The notes under the pieces are model-generated. The model saw only the letters and a program-made list of their open reading frames with translations, searched no databases and was not told the origin of the DNA. A stretch of DNA of 64,000 bases. Source: an uncultured Aquimarina sp. (GTDB lineage: Bacteria; Bacteroidota; Bacteroidia; Flavobacteriales; Flavobacteriaceae). The stretch is from assembly GCA_947503835.1 (NCBI GenBank), contig CANNFM010000013.1, positions 1-64,000 of the forward strand, given 5' to 3'. The translations under genes and the position numbers were made by a program. Of the stretch, positions 10,301 to 17,347 are shown one piece after another. Numbering within the stretch: position 1 is the stretch's first letter; each line of letters opens with the position of its first letter.

Positions 10301-12311
10301 GATTAAATACGGTGGCATTGTTAAACATAGCACTCATATTGGTCACATTACTGGTATTCCAGGTACTGATGTCCCCATTAAAAGCTATTGCACCACTAAA
10401 GGCTCCATTCATACTTTGTATAGTAGATACATTCCACCCGGAGAGGTCGGAATTTACCGTAGAGGCACCGTTAAACAAATTGTCAAAAGAGGTTACATTG
10501 GATAGATCTGGAGTGTCTGTTGCGTTGATTTTAAAATTAGCTGTATCCATGAAGTTAAGCTTTGAAACGGCCAGATCTCCCCATTGCTCCACAGATAAGA
10601 TGTTGGCTGCATTTACAGGGACAGCCTCAAAATCAAAACTTTCGAATTGCCCGTCGATACGTACGGTATAAACACCAGGTGTTATATAAGTATGTGTCAT
10701 ATTTGGAGTAGTGATCCCGGTTTCAATAGGTGATCCGTCTCCCCAGTCAACACTAAAATTATATTGTAACGATCCGCTGCCAATATCATTGGGTAATGTG
10801 ATGATTTCATTTGCGGCACTAGTTTCCCAGGTAGTAATAAACAATGCTGAACAATTTAAACCACTATCGTTTATTGTCCAAGAGTTAGGTGCATTTAATA
10901 GTACAGTACGAGCTGCATCACTTAAACAATATGTTAATCCATCGGCGCCCAAAGTAAGCCCAGGTTGTACTGTTTGACTTGCCCATCCTATTAACGTTGC
11001 ATCATAATTTAGAGTTGATAAACCAGAGTTGGATAACACATTTGTTAATGATGCTACGTTAATAATATTCCAATCTCCTAGACTTTGGTTGAATGCCGTA
11101 GCACTACTAAACATGAATGACATGCTTCCTACATTACTTGTGTCCCAGCCACTAATATTTTGATTAAACGCTCTGGCATTGGCAAACATAAATGCCATAG
11201 TGTTTACTTTACTGGTATTCCATCCTCCAATATTTTGATTGAATCCTGAATTACCAGAAAACATACTACTCATGTTAGTCACTTCACTAGTATCCCAACC
11301 CCCAATATCCTGATTAAATGAGTCTGCACTGGCAAACATAAAGTTCATGTTGGTCACTATACTTGTATTCCACCCACCAATATCCTGATTGAATGCTGTA
11401 GCATTGAAAAACATCGTTAGCATATTGGTCACTTTGCTTGTATTCCAACTTCCAATATCCCGATTGAATGTAGTGGCGCTATTAAACATTCCCTCCATAA
11501 CGATTACTTCACCGGTATCCCAACCTCCGATATCCTGATTGAATGTTGTAGCATTAGAAAACATAGTAGACATATCGGTTACTTTGCTGGTAACCCAACC
11601 TCCAATATTCTGATTAAATACTGAGGCACCGGAAAACATATCTCTCATGCTGGTCACTTCACTAGTATTCCATGTGCTGATATCTCCATTGAATGCTATT
11701 GCATCCTGAAAAGTACCTACCATACTTGTAATTGTGATAGTGTTCCAGCCGGAAAGATCAGCATTTACCGTAGATGCACCATTAAATAGATTATCAAAAG
11801 AAGTTACATTGGTCAAATCTGGTACATCGGTCGCTAAAATTTGAAACTGAGTAGCACCAGTAAAGCTAAGTCTTGATACAGCTAAACTTCCCCATTGATC
11901 GACTGATATTAGTTTATTGGCATCGGGACTTGTTGGAGTGCCTGTAAAGTCGAATTCTTCAAACTGTCCGCTTATGCTTACAATATACGTGCCCGGAATA
12001 GTATAGGTGTGTTGTGTACCTGAAGTAGTAACATTATTTTCAATGACTCCATCTCCCCAGTTAACAGTAAAGTTGTAGCCAGTTGCTGCTCCACTATTGG
12101 GTAAAGTGATGGTTTCATTTGCGGTTGTGGTTTCCCAAGTGGTAATGAAATCCTGAGCATTAATGGATAAACCAATTAAGAAAAAGAGGCAAAAAGTTAT
12201 TTTGAATTTTCCTTGTATATGCGATACAGCCCTTATATCCTGTACTGCATGAGGAATTTTTGGATAATACTTAAATAGTGTAATAAGGGTTAAGAGTAAT
12301 TTTTTCATCAT
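7398..12311 (-). CDS. Giant BspA-like/Calx-beta adhesin with T9SS type B C-terminal domain
   Basis: The 1637-aa secreted protein has a signal sequence ending around SINAQ. Two successive blocks follow, each with a PKD-like domain (W-G-D-G motif) and then a run of BspA-like/DUF285 repeats of the type M-F-x-x-A-x-x-F-N-Q-x-I-x-x-W-x-T-S. Next come five Calx-beta domains (VEGTSDAAFTVSLDNG type) at about residues 850-1400. A DUF11-like domain (N-N-G-S-E-T-I-R-N-I-T-L-T-D) is next. The C-terminus is a gliding-motility type B sorting domain with TPNGDGQNDEF and YNRWGAKVFE. It is followed by PorP/SprF and OmpA genes in one operon. A start at either Met 1 or Met 2 is possible. Surface adhesin function is inferred from domains. 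Confidence 0.92.
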   Translation of the reverse strand: MMKKLLLTLITLFKYYPKIPHAVQDIRAVSHIQGKFKITFCLFFLIGLSINAQDFITTWETTTANETITLPNSGAATGYNFTVNWGDGVIENNVTTSGTQHTYTIPGTYIVSISGQFEEFDFTGTPTSPDANKLISVDQWGSLAVSRLSFTGATQFQILATDVPDLTNVTSFDNLFNGASTVNADLSGWNTITITSMVGTFQDAIAFNGDISTWNTSEVTSMRDMFSGASVFNQNIGGWVTSKVTDMSTMFSNATTFNQDIGGWDTGEVIVMEGMFNSATTFNRDIGSWNTSKVTNMLTMFFNATAFNQDIGGWNTSIVTNMNFMFASADSFNQDIGGWDTSEVTNMSSMFSGNSGFNQNIGGWNTSKVNTMAFMFANARAFNQNISGWDTSNVGSMSFMFSSATAFNQSLGDWNIINVASLTNVLSNSGLSTLNYDATLIGWASQTVQPGLTLGADGLTYCLSDAARTVLLNAPNSWTINDSGLNCSALFITTWETSAANEIITLPNDIGSGSLQYNFSVDWGDGSPIETGITTPNMTHTYITPGVYTVRIDGQFESFDFEAVPVNAANILSVEQWGDLAVSKLNFMDTANFKINATDTPDLSNVTSFDNLFNGASTVNSDLSGWNVSTIQSMNGAFSGAIAFNGDISTWNTSNVTNMSAMFNNATVFNQNISNWNTSNVLNMSNMFSDAVAFNQNISSSVTSWDTSTVTDMSAMFNNATLFNQNISNWNTSAVINMSNMFNNAIAFNQNIGGWDISLVSSMVDALSNSGLSTQNYDATLIGWESQNVISGVTLGADGLTYCLAGNERNELINTDLWTINGDMLGCSSLLAYSITKTTDAIEGTSNATFTVSIDGGTINTTGAPITGTITLTGTATNGADYTNVTTFSIANGDNNVVVTIPVLDDTEVELLETIIATISAPNTGDINAANNADTATITDDDSASLTISIGSAVDAVEGTSDAAFTISLDNGLTNATGAPITGTLTLTGTATNGADYTDVTTFSIANGNSNVVVIIPVLDDTEIEPLETIIATISVPSIGSINATNNADTATITDDDGAALTYSISKTTDAIEGTSNATFTVSIDGGTINTTGAPITGTITLTGTATNGADYTNVTTFSIANGDTNVVVTIPVLDDTEVELLETVIATISAPSIGSINTTNNADTATITDDDSASLTISIGSPVDAVEGTSDAAFTVSLDNGVTNQTGSPITGTLILTGTATNGTDYTNVTTFSIANGATNVVVTIQVIDDTEVEPLETIIATISAPSIGGINITNNLDTATITDDDGASLTISIGSPVDAIEGTSDAAFTVSLDNGVTNQTGAPITGTITLTGTATNGIDYTNVTTFSIANGGTNVVVTIPVIDDTEVEPLETIIATISAPNIGSINVSNNSATANITDDDVAPNPNLALSKIGTYEDTNNDGTLNTGDQILYTFSIENNGSETIRNITLTDPLPGIVLNGESIDLASGEIDDSTFTAIYELTENDILTGSVTNQAFVTGLDPMDMEIIDFSDDPNNDLNIDDDGDGDGEDPTITELINEDELIIYEVITPNGDGQNDEFRISGLAKFPNNTIIIYNRWGAKVFETDSYEQTGVPLFKGIAKGKKEVLPTGAYFFTLQYQNAIGALTYKSGYLHIN

Positions 12312-12359
12312 ATATTTTCGGTTTAACAGAGGTTTTAAAACAAAATATGTATCCCATAC

Positions 12360-12646
12360 AGTTATATGATGGTGACAATGTGAACGACCAGGCTATTTCT
12401 CTAAAATGATAGAGTTATAGCAAGATTGCGCTCCACTATGCAGGTAATACAATTATTTTATTTGTAGTAGTTTCTCAAGTATGGACAAAATCTTGAGTGT
12501 CAGCTCGTGAGCCTTTTTTTTAAAAAGTAGATAGTAATTCTGTGTTTTCTTTGCAGTATCGATACAATACTTAGATCATGTGTTTACAAGAGAACTTTAG
12601 TTATAATACTTAAATTTTAAAGGCTTAATGAGTATTTTTTCGTCAT
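12360..12646 (-). pseudogene. Decayed tandem copy of the adhesin 5' end (copy 2)
   Basis: An ATG at 12646 begins M-T-K-K and is preceded by the same leader as the intact gene (ATATATT..TGGTTTAAC on the plus strand). Stops soon interrupt the frame. Further left, plus-strand traces such as CTCCACTAT, GGTAATACAATTATTTTATT and TAGTTTCTCAAGTATGGA still match the intact gene's PKD-domain segment. The start is 335 bp from the intact start, in line with a tandem duplication unit of about 338 bp. Confidence 0.6.
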
Positions 12647-12690
12647 ATATTGTTGGTTTAACGGGGTTTGTCATATAGGAACATGCATCT

Positions 12691-12987
12691 CTAACAAATA
12701 CAAGAAGTATGTACAATGTTTTTGATTAGTCGGTCTCTACAATTAATAATGAAGTTGTAGGTAGTTGTCGCTACACTATTTGGTAATAAGACGACTTTAT
12801 CTAGAGTAGTAGTTTTCCAATTACATGTAGTATCCTGAATTTTAACTAATAGGCCTTTTAAGAAAAAAAGGTAAATAACTAATTTTGGCGTTCTTGATGT
12901 AATTGTAATATTTAGATCTTGTATTGCAAAAGAACTTTGATAACAATACTTGAATTTTATAGGTTTAATGAGTAGTTTTTTCGTCAT
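12691..12987 (-). pseudogene. Decayed tandem copy of the adhesin 5' end (copy 1), 98-codon remnant
   Basis: The 98-aa frame starts M-T-K-K-L-L and contains W-K-T-T-T-L-D-K-V-V-L-L-P-N-S followed by T-Y-N-F-I-I-N-C-R-D-R. It aligns with the intact adhesin's W-E-T-T-T-A-N-E-T-I-T-L-P-N-S and Y-N-F-T-V-N-W-G-D-G. The diagnostic W-G-D-G has become C-R-D-R, and the frame stops at the next copy's leader. It is best read as a dead partial duplicate rather than a functional small protein. Confidence 0.75.
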
Positions 12988-13554
12988 ATATTATTGGTTT
13001 AACGGGGTTTTTTAAAACAAAATATGTGTACTAGATGGATAAAACTATACGTTTATCGGTTTACAACCTAATAATCTCCGGGTTTTATCGTGTTTTTAAC
13101 TTTTTTTTAATATAATTAATTGAAGATGAATTGATTTGTAAGGAATATTGTATTGTTTTAACAAACTAATGATTTTAGATTTCTTGCTTATACTATTGGT
13201 TATAGAAATCTCGAAAAACAGTCACCTTAAAAATAAATTACATTGGTTAAATTCAATAATAACGGCATGTTTTGGTATTAAGGAGCTTATAGGTATTTGT
13301 TTATTGTTGTCTTAATTATCTATAGTGTTAAAAATACAAGAATGTATTAGTAGGAAGAAAGTATAGATGTTGCGTATTTTATGTGAACTATTTTTAACAA
13401 TTAATTAAGATTATTAACCTTCAAAATAATGGTTTTAAAGCTTGTAAAAGTCGAGTTTTTTATCAATTTGCATTCATTTTTTGTAGCTTTTATCTTACTT
13501 TTTTTGAATATAGTGTATGATCTAATTAAAAAATAAAGAGTGTTTTTTGTAAAA
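12988..13554. other. AT-rich intergenic spacer between adhesin remnants and island edge
   Basis: The first 45 bases repeat the adhesin leader. The rest is about 520 bp of very AT-rich sequence. The only frame seen here (about 70 aa, minus, 13401-13613) is lysine- and phenylalanine-rich, lacks any recognisable motif and overlaps the attachment-like repeat, so I do not call it a gene. Confidence 0.5.
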
Positions 13555-13700
13555 TGCCTAACAAAGGCAACTAAAGGTATATCAAAGGCAAGAAAATCTA
13601 TTTCCCGATACAATATGTGAGAAACCCTTATACATAAGAGGGGGGTGAGTATGAGGTGTATTAATGGAGGAAGCTTTTGTTTGCTTTTGATAGGATTTTA
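13555..13700. repeat. att-like repeat 1: copy of the mnmE 3' end with integrase-arm-like flanks
   Basis: The core TTCCCGATACA (13602-13612) reads on the minus strand as TGT ATC GGG AAA TAG, i.e. C-I-G-K-stop, the universal MnmE C-terminus. The left flank (AAAGGCAAGAAAATCTA) and the right flank (CAATATGTGA, then GCTTTTGTTTGCTTTTG) are shared with the repeats near 24.94 and 29.86 kb. Because its left flank is also of element type rather than unique sequence, a further element may once have extended to the left. Confidence 0.75.
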
Positions 13701-14234
13701 TAAGTTTAATTTCATTTCTATGATGGTCTCGCCTTTAAATTTTTTGTGATATTTATCTTCATTTATTAATGTGCACTCAACAGAAAATCCATTTTTTTCT
13801 AAAACCCTTCGTGAAGCCAAATTTCTTGCTAATACTCCGGTTTTGAGTAGTTTAAGATTCAATTCGATTTTGGCATAATCAATTAATTTTGAAAGCACCA
13901 GTGAGGCAATGCCTTGGTTCCAAAACTCGGGGACAATCCAATAGTCAACTTTTGCAGTTTCACCTTGAACATTACACAGCGTACATATACCCGCAAATTG
14001 ATTAGTATGTAGTATAGCAAACGAAAAACGTTCGCCTCGCTGTCCGGCTACATTTTCTTCCATTACATAGTTTTTGGCATCTTCTAAGGTATATAAAGAA
14101 GACACAGGATAGGTATCGGTTAATCTGGTATCATTCATACATCTATGTATTAAGTTTGTATGAGTATCGTTTACCAGATGTAACACGATATGTTTTCCTG
14201 TGTCCCTATGTAAATCCAAAGGCTGCATAATCAT
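13698..14234 (-). CDS. GNAT-family N-acetyltransferase
   Basis: The protein is a 178-aa acetyltransferase of the RimJ/RimL or Acetyltransf_3 type. The segment V-D-Y-W-I-V-P-E-F-W-N-Q-G-I-A-S has the form of the acetyl-CoA binding Q/R-x-x-G-x-A signature, and the closing motif is N-L-A-S-R-R-V-L-E-K-N-G-F. The frame is open upstream to an ATG at 14384 (228 aa), but the added 50 residues are basic and low in conservation signs. I therefore prefer ATG 14234, which gives a usual GNAT length. The substrate is unknown. The gene ends exactly at the inner edge of att-like repeat 1, making it the outermost gene of segment C. Confidence 0.8.
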   Translation of the reverse strand: MIMQPLDLHRDTGKHIVLHLVNDTHTNLIHRCMNDTRLTDTYPVSSLYTLEDAKNYVMEENVAGQRGERFSFAILHTNQFAGICTLCNVQGETAKVDYWIVPEFWNQGIASLVLSKLIDYAKIELNLKLLKTGVLARNLASRRVLEKNGFSVECTLINEDKYHKKFKGETIIEMKLNL

Positions 14235-14508
14235 GTTATGTTTACTTATTTTTTTTAGAAAATTGTATTCAATATTTTTTAAATACCTGTCTTTAGTAAT
14301 AGTTGTAAAGAAAATTTTGCTCTTGCTGCAGTATCTCATAATATTATTGAAATTAACACTTTGTAATTTGGGACCGTGAAACAAGTTCTGTGTGATATAG
14401 CGTGTTTTTATTTGTAGTGTATATCATAAATACATTTTCTTGATTTCACTATAAAAAAGTACTCAATTTGATAACTTTGTTGGCGAGTTTTTACATTGAA
14501 TTTAGGCT

Positions 14509-15543
14509 CTAAAATTCCCCCATCCATGCATGATCCTTCCCTATTGATACCCAACCTGATAAACTAACTTTTGTAATTTTGATTTCCTTTTTTTTTAAAT
14601 CACACAATTCAGAAAGCATAACTGGCCCAGAATACTCGGTCGTTATTTTATACCGAGGATTCCAACAAACTTTTCCTTGTTTATTAAAATCTGGTCTTTT
14701 CTGTAAATCACCTAGTTTTACGGGTGGGAAAATTCGTTGAAGTTCGTGGAGTGAAATCTCATCTTCGATTTTCTCTAGAATAATATTCCATGCACTTGAT
14801 AATGAATTTATTTCATTTAAAAATTCTTTCTGGTTTTTTAAAATGGGTCTTGAAGATTGAATTTTTTTGGCTTCGATTTTTAATAAATTGATCTGCTTTT
14901 CTATGTCTTTTGATATTATCTTAGACTTTTTAGTGCATTTAAGTTTATATGTCATAAAAGCTAAAATCAGAATGAAGATATTATCATCCTTTGTTCCGAC
15001 GAGATACGAGTTTCCAAATCCTTTCTCGTAACCCAATTCCCCTTTTTTAATGATCCATTTATTAGGAACTCCTAATTTTTCATTGTAATTTTTCGATGGA
15101 GTATTATCACAATCCATATAAACACCACCAAACTTATATAAAGCAACCATCCTATATATATCACTAGAAATACCATAATTACGACCCTCGTAAGTGCTTA
15201 AATGATTATTGATAGCGTGTTTGCACATCCCTTCCCAATCTTTATCAGTTAGATGAAACTCTTTATCAAGATCTTTTTTTTGTTCCCCTATCTTTTTAAG
15301 AATTGAATCTAGATTATTGATGTTACTTACTTTGATTGTTTCTACATCTTTTAAAAGCACTTTTTTTATTGTTTCCTCTACCTCATCAGTCCAGATAATT
15401 ATTTGGTATTTTCTATTTTTTAATAAGAATTCTAGCTTTTTATTCCAATCGAAAATATTTTTTAATAGACGATCGTCTATTACTCGACCTACCCATATAA
15501 AATGCATTGTATCTATTTTGTTCGTTTCTGTCTCTTCTTTCAT
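14509..15543 (-). CDS. TcdA/TcdB-like DXD glycosyltransferase (candidate toxin)
   Basis: The 344-aa protein opens with MKEETETNK and then M-H-F-I-W-V-G-R, matching the I-H-F-x-W-x-G entry of clostridial large-toxin glycosyltransferases. I-I-I-W-T-D follows. The nucleotide-sugar site is S-S-D-I-Y-R-M-V-A-L-Y-K-F-G-G-V-Y-M-D-C-D, equivalent to the TcdB region holding the DXD metal ligand. The C-terminus has a W-V-S-I-G-K-D-H-A-W segment that could form the product-side loop. There is no signal peptide or other delivery domain, so how it would reach a target is unknown. Family is clear; toxin activity is inferred. Other Gly_transf_sug enzymes making surface glycans share the DXD. It carries the shared leader of segment C. 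Confidence 0.75.
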   Translation of the reverse strand: MKEETETNKIDTMHFIWVGRVIDDRLLKNIFDWNKKLEFLLKNRKYQIIIWTDEVEETIKKVLLKDVETIKVSNINNLDSILKKIGEQKKDLDKEFHLTDKDWEGMCKHAINNHLSTYEGRNYGISSDIYRMVALYKFGGVYMDCDNTPSKNYNEKLGVPNKWIIKKGELGYEKGFGNSYLVGTKDDNIFILILAFMTYKLKCTKKSKIISKDIEKQINLLKIEAKKIQSSRPILKNQKEFLNEINSLSSAWNIILEKIEDEISLHELQRIFPPVKLGDLQKRPDFNKQGKVCWNPRYKITTEYSGPVMLSELCDLKKKEIKITKVSLSGWVSIGKDHAWMGEF

Positions 15544-15610
15544 GATATCTAATATTAATTTTCTTACTCTATTTAAAACAGGTTTTTCGGATTACGCCTT
15601 TGTAAATAAA
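15544..15610 (-). promoter_or_regulatory. Shared 5' leader, copy 1 (glycosyltransferase)
   Basis: On the minus strand the sequence before the ATG contains ACAAAGGCGTAATCCGAAAA, then CCTGTTTTAAATAGAGTA, an A-rich run and ATATC directly before the ATG. The same block precedes the genes starting at 15823, 16326 and 19797, and a weaker form precedes 21340. It may be a promoter/operator or a translated-RNA leader. Confidence 0.65.
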
Positions 15611-15652
15611 AACTTGATCTTAGCTATTCATTTTGACTAGCATATCATTTTT

Positions 15653-15823
15653 TTACTCCTCATCACTTTCACTTTCGGGTTCAGCGCTTTTTTCACTGTC
15701 CTCCCCATCGGTATTAAGGTGTTGTGCTATTTTAGAAACATCTTTGTTAAATTTTTTAAACTCATTTACAAAGTATTCTAGCACAGCAACTAGAGATTGT
15801 TCACTACGATCTTTTTCTCTCAT
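15653..15823 (-). CDS. Small acidic-tailed protein (56 aa) with the shared leader
   Basis: A short frame from ATG 15823 to TAA 15653 encodes M-R-E-K-D-R-S-E-Q-S. An amphipathic segment (Y-F-V-N-E-F-K-K-F-N-K-D-V-S-K-I) follows, and then a strongly acidic tail of E, D and S. The evidence that it is real is its own copy of the shared 5' leader placed exactly as before neighbouring genes, and the M-(K/R)-E-x start they have in common. I do not recognise a family. A small chaperone, an immunity protein or an adaptor for the adjacent glycosyltransferase are all possible. Confidence 0.6.
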   Translation of the reverse strand: MREKDRSEQSLVAVLEYFVNEFKKFNKDVSKIAQHLNTDGEDSEKSAEPESESDEE

Positions 15824-15896
15824 GATATTGATTATTAAGTTTTCTTGCTGTATTTATAACAGGTTTTTTGGATTCTGCCTTTGTCATCCACTGTTA
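15824..15896 (-). promoter_or_regulatory. Shared 5' leader, copy 2 (56-aa gene)
   Basis: The minus strand reads GGATGACAAAGGCAGAATCC, then AAAAAACCTGTTATAAATACAGCAAGAAAA and ATATCATG. It is a more diverged copy of the block before the glycosyltransferase gene, with the same spacing to the start codon. Confidence 0.6.
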
Positions 15897-15954
15897 ACGC
15901 GAACGTGTTTTATTAAAATACCGTACGCTACGAGTTTTGTTGGATTCTAAATGG

Positions 15955-16326
15955 TTATTTCATATATTCTATGAGCGATAAAAAAAGGTTTATATCATTC
16001 TTTTTTATCGATGCATTAATTGCACATAATTCTAGACTAGTCTTTGTTATTTTATATTTGATGACACAATGATCTCTATATGTCTCCATAAAACTTTTTG
16101 AATTTATAACATTACTATAGAACCTTGGTTCCTGTTTTTTGTAATTGTTTTCTACTTTTTTCTTTAACATATTTGGAGGAATCTCAAATAATTCCTTTGT
16201 AAGGCCTAAATAATCTTTTTTATTGTCATTAGGTAAACTTGCTAATAGATCTGTAATTTGCGAAGTTTTTATCTTAGACTTTATGTCTTTTCCTGCCTGA
16301 TGAAGGTAACTTGTCTCTTCTTTCAT
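15955..16326 (-). CDS. Unknown 123-aa protein of the leader-sharing cassette
   Basis: A charged, soluble, mostly alpha-helical 123-aa protein that starts MKEETSYLHQAGKDIK. It shares its first five residues (MKEET) and its 5' leader with the glycosyltransferase gene. Beyond that the two proteins are unrelated. No domain was recognised, and there is no signal peptide or membrane segment. Its position between toxin-like genes makes an effector, immunity or chaperone role possible, but the sequence itself does not show one. Confidence 0.65.
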   Translation of the reverse strand: MKEETSYLHQAGKDIKSKIKTSQITDLLASLPNDNKKDYLGLTKELFEIPPNMLKKKVENNYKKQEPRFYSNVINSKSFMETYRDHCVIKYKITKTSLELCAINASIKKNDINLFLSLIEYMK

Positions 16327-16394
16327 GATATAGAATTTTAAATTTTCCTACTCTATTTAAAACAGGCTTTTCGGATTACGCCTTTGTAATCCAT
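16327..16394 (-). promoter_or_regulatory. Shared 5' leader, copy 3, with a perfect small hairpin
   Basis: The minus strand contains GGATTAC-AAAGGC-GTAATCC, a perfect 7-bp stem with a 6-nt loop (plus-strand arms 16373-16379 and 16386-16392). Then come GAAAAGCCTGTTTTAAATAGAGTAGG and the ATG. Other copies keep the right arm and loop but have changed the left arm. Confidence 0.65.
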
Positions 16395-16601
16395 AGAAAT
16401 GATAGTAGCTACTCAATCGAATACTTTTCTTTTGATTACACTACAAATTTGGGAGATTAATAAAGAGGGTTTTGATAAAATAGCATGAGTGGTTATAATA
16501 GGAATAGTAGCGGTCAAATAACCGATAGGAGTGGAAGAATGCAGTGGTAAGAGGTAAAAGTTTAAATTGTCATCAAAGAAATTGATAATAAAAAGATCGA
16601 A

Positions 16602-17345
16602 TTAATTGATCACCTTTTGATTCTTGATAAACATGTTTTTATACCTTCTGCTTAATATGATTTTTTGATCTCCAGTAAGGATTATTAGATTATCATTAAG
16701 ATAAATGCTTTCAATCTTTTTTGAGTTTACTACATAATTTCTGTGCGTTTGTAGAAATTGAGATGCTGGCAACTCATTTTTAAGGGTGTTAAGTGATGTA
16801 TGTAAAAGATACTTTGCTTTGTCTGTCATTAATTCGCAATAAGCACCGTCAACCTTGATGTAGGAGATATCATCTACAGCAATTTTGATAAGTGACTCTT
16901 TGTCTCTTATATAAAAATTATCACTAATGCATAGCGGTTTTTTTTGAAGTAAAGCCCCTTCTTTAGAGGCGAATTTTTCTATGGCTAACTCTATTGCAAA
17001 CTGTAACTCTAGACTATTATAAGGTTTAATCAAATAATGGTATGGTTGTGTGAGTTTAGCCTGATCAAAAATATTTTTATCTACCGATCCGGTCAAAAAA
17101 ATAAATGGTTTTTGTTTTACAAAGTGGCTAATTTGATTGGCAAAGAAGATGCCATCAGATTCACCATCGATAAAAATATCTATGATGGCAATATCAAAAT
17201 CTATCGTGTTATATAATTCAATGGCTTGTTTTATATTTTTTGCTATTGCCGCGATTTCAAAATTCTCCTGAGACAGAGCTTCAGAAAATTCCTGAATATC
17301 CTCATCGCTATCCTCAAGTAATAAAATTTTAATTTTAGTTTCCAT
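16602..17345 (-). CDS. LytTR-family response regulator
   Basis: The 247-aa protein has an N-terminal receiver domain: acidic pocket L-L-L-E-D-S-D-E-D, phospho-acceptor D in I-A-I-I-D-I-F-I-D-G, T in F-L-T-G-S and K in L-I-K-P-Y. A C-terminal LytTR DNA-binding domain occupies about residues 140-245 (I-S-Y-I-K-V-D-G-A-Y-C, then F-L-Q-T-H-R-N-Y-V-V-N). It is separated by 2 bp from the histidine-kinase gene and forms a standard two-component pair with it. It sits among leader-sharing genes on both strands, so it is a natural candidate for their regulator, but no binding site was proved. Confidence 0.93.
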   Translation of the reverse strand: METKIKILLLEDSDEDIQEFSEALSQENFEIAAIAKNIKQAIELYNTIDFDIAIIDIFIDGESDGIFFANQISHFVKQKPFIFLTGSVDKNIFDQAKLTQPYHYLIKPYNSLELQFAIELAIEKFASKEGALLQKKPLCISDNFYIRDKESLIKIAVDDISYIKVDGAYCELMTDKAKYLLHTSLNTLKNELPASQFLQTHRNYVVNSKKIESIYLNDNLIILTGDQKIILSRRYKNMFIKNQKVIN

Positions 17346-17347
17346 TT

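Noticed and set aside
13401..13613. 70-codon minus-strand frame at the island edge
   Set aside because: It overlaps the att-like repeat, is low in complexity and has no motif.
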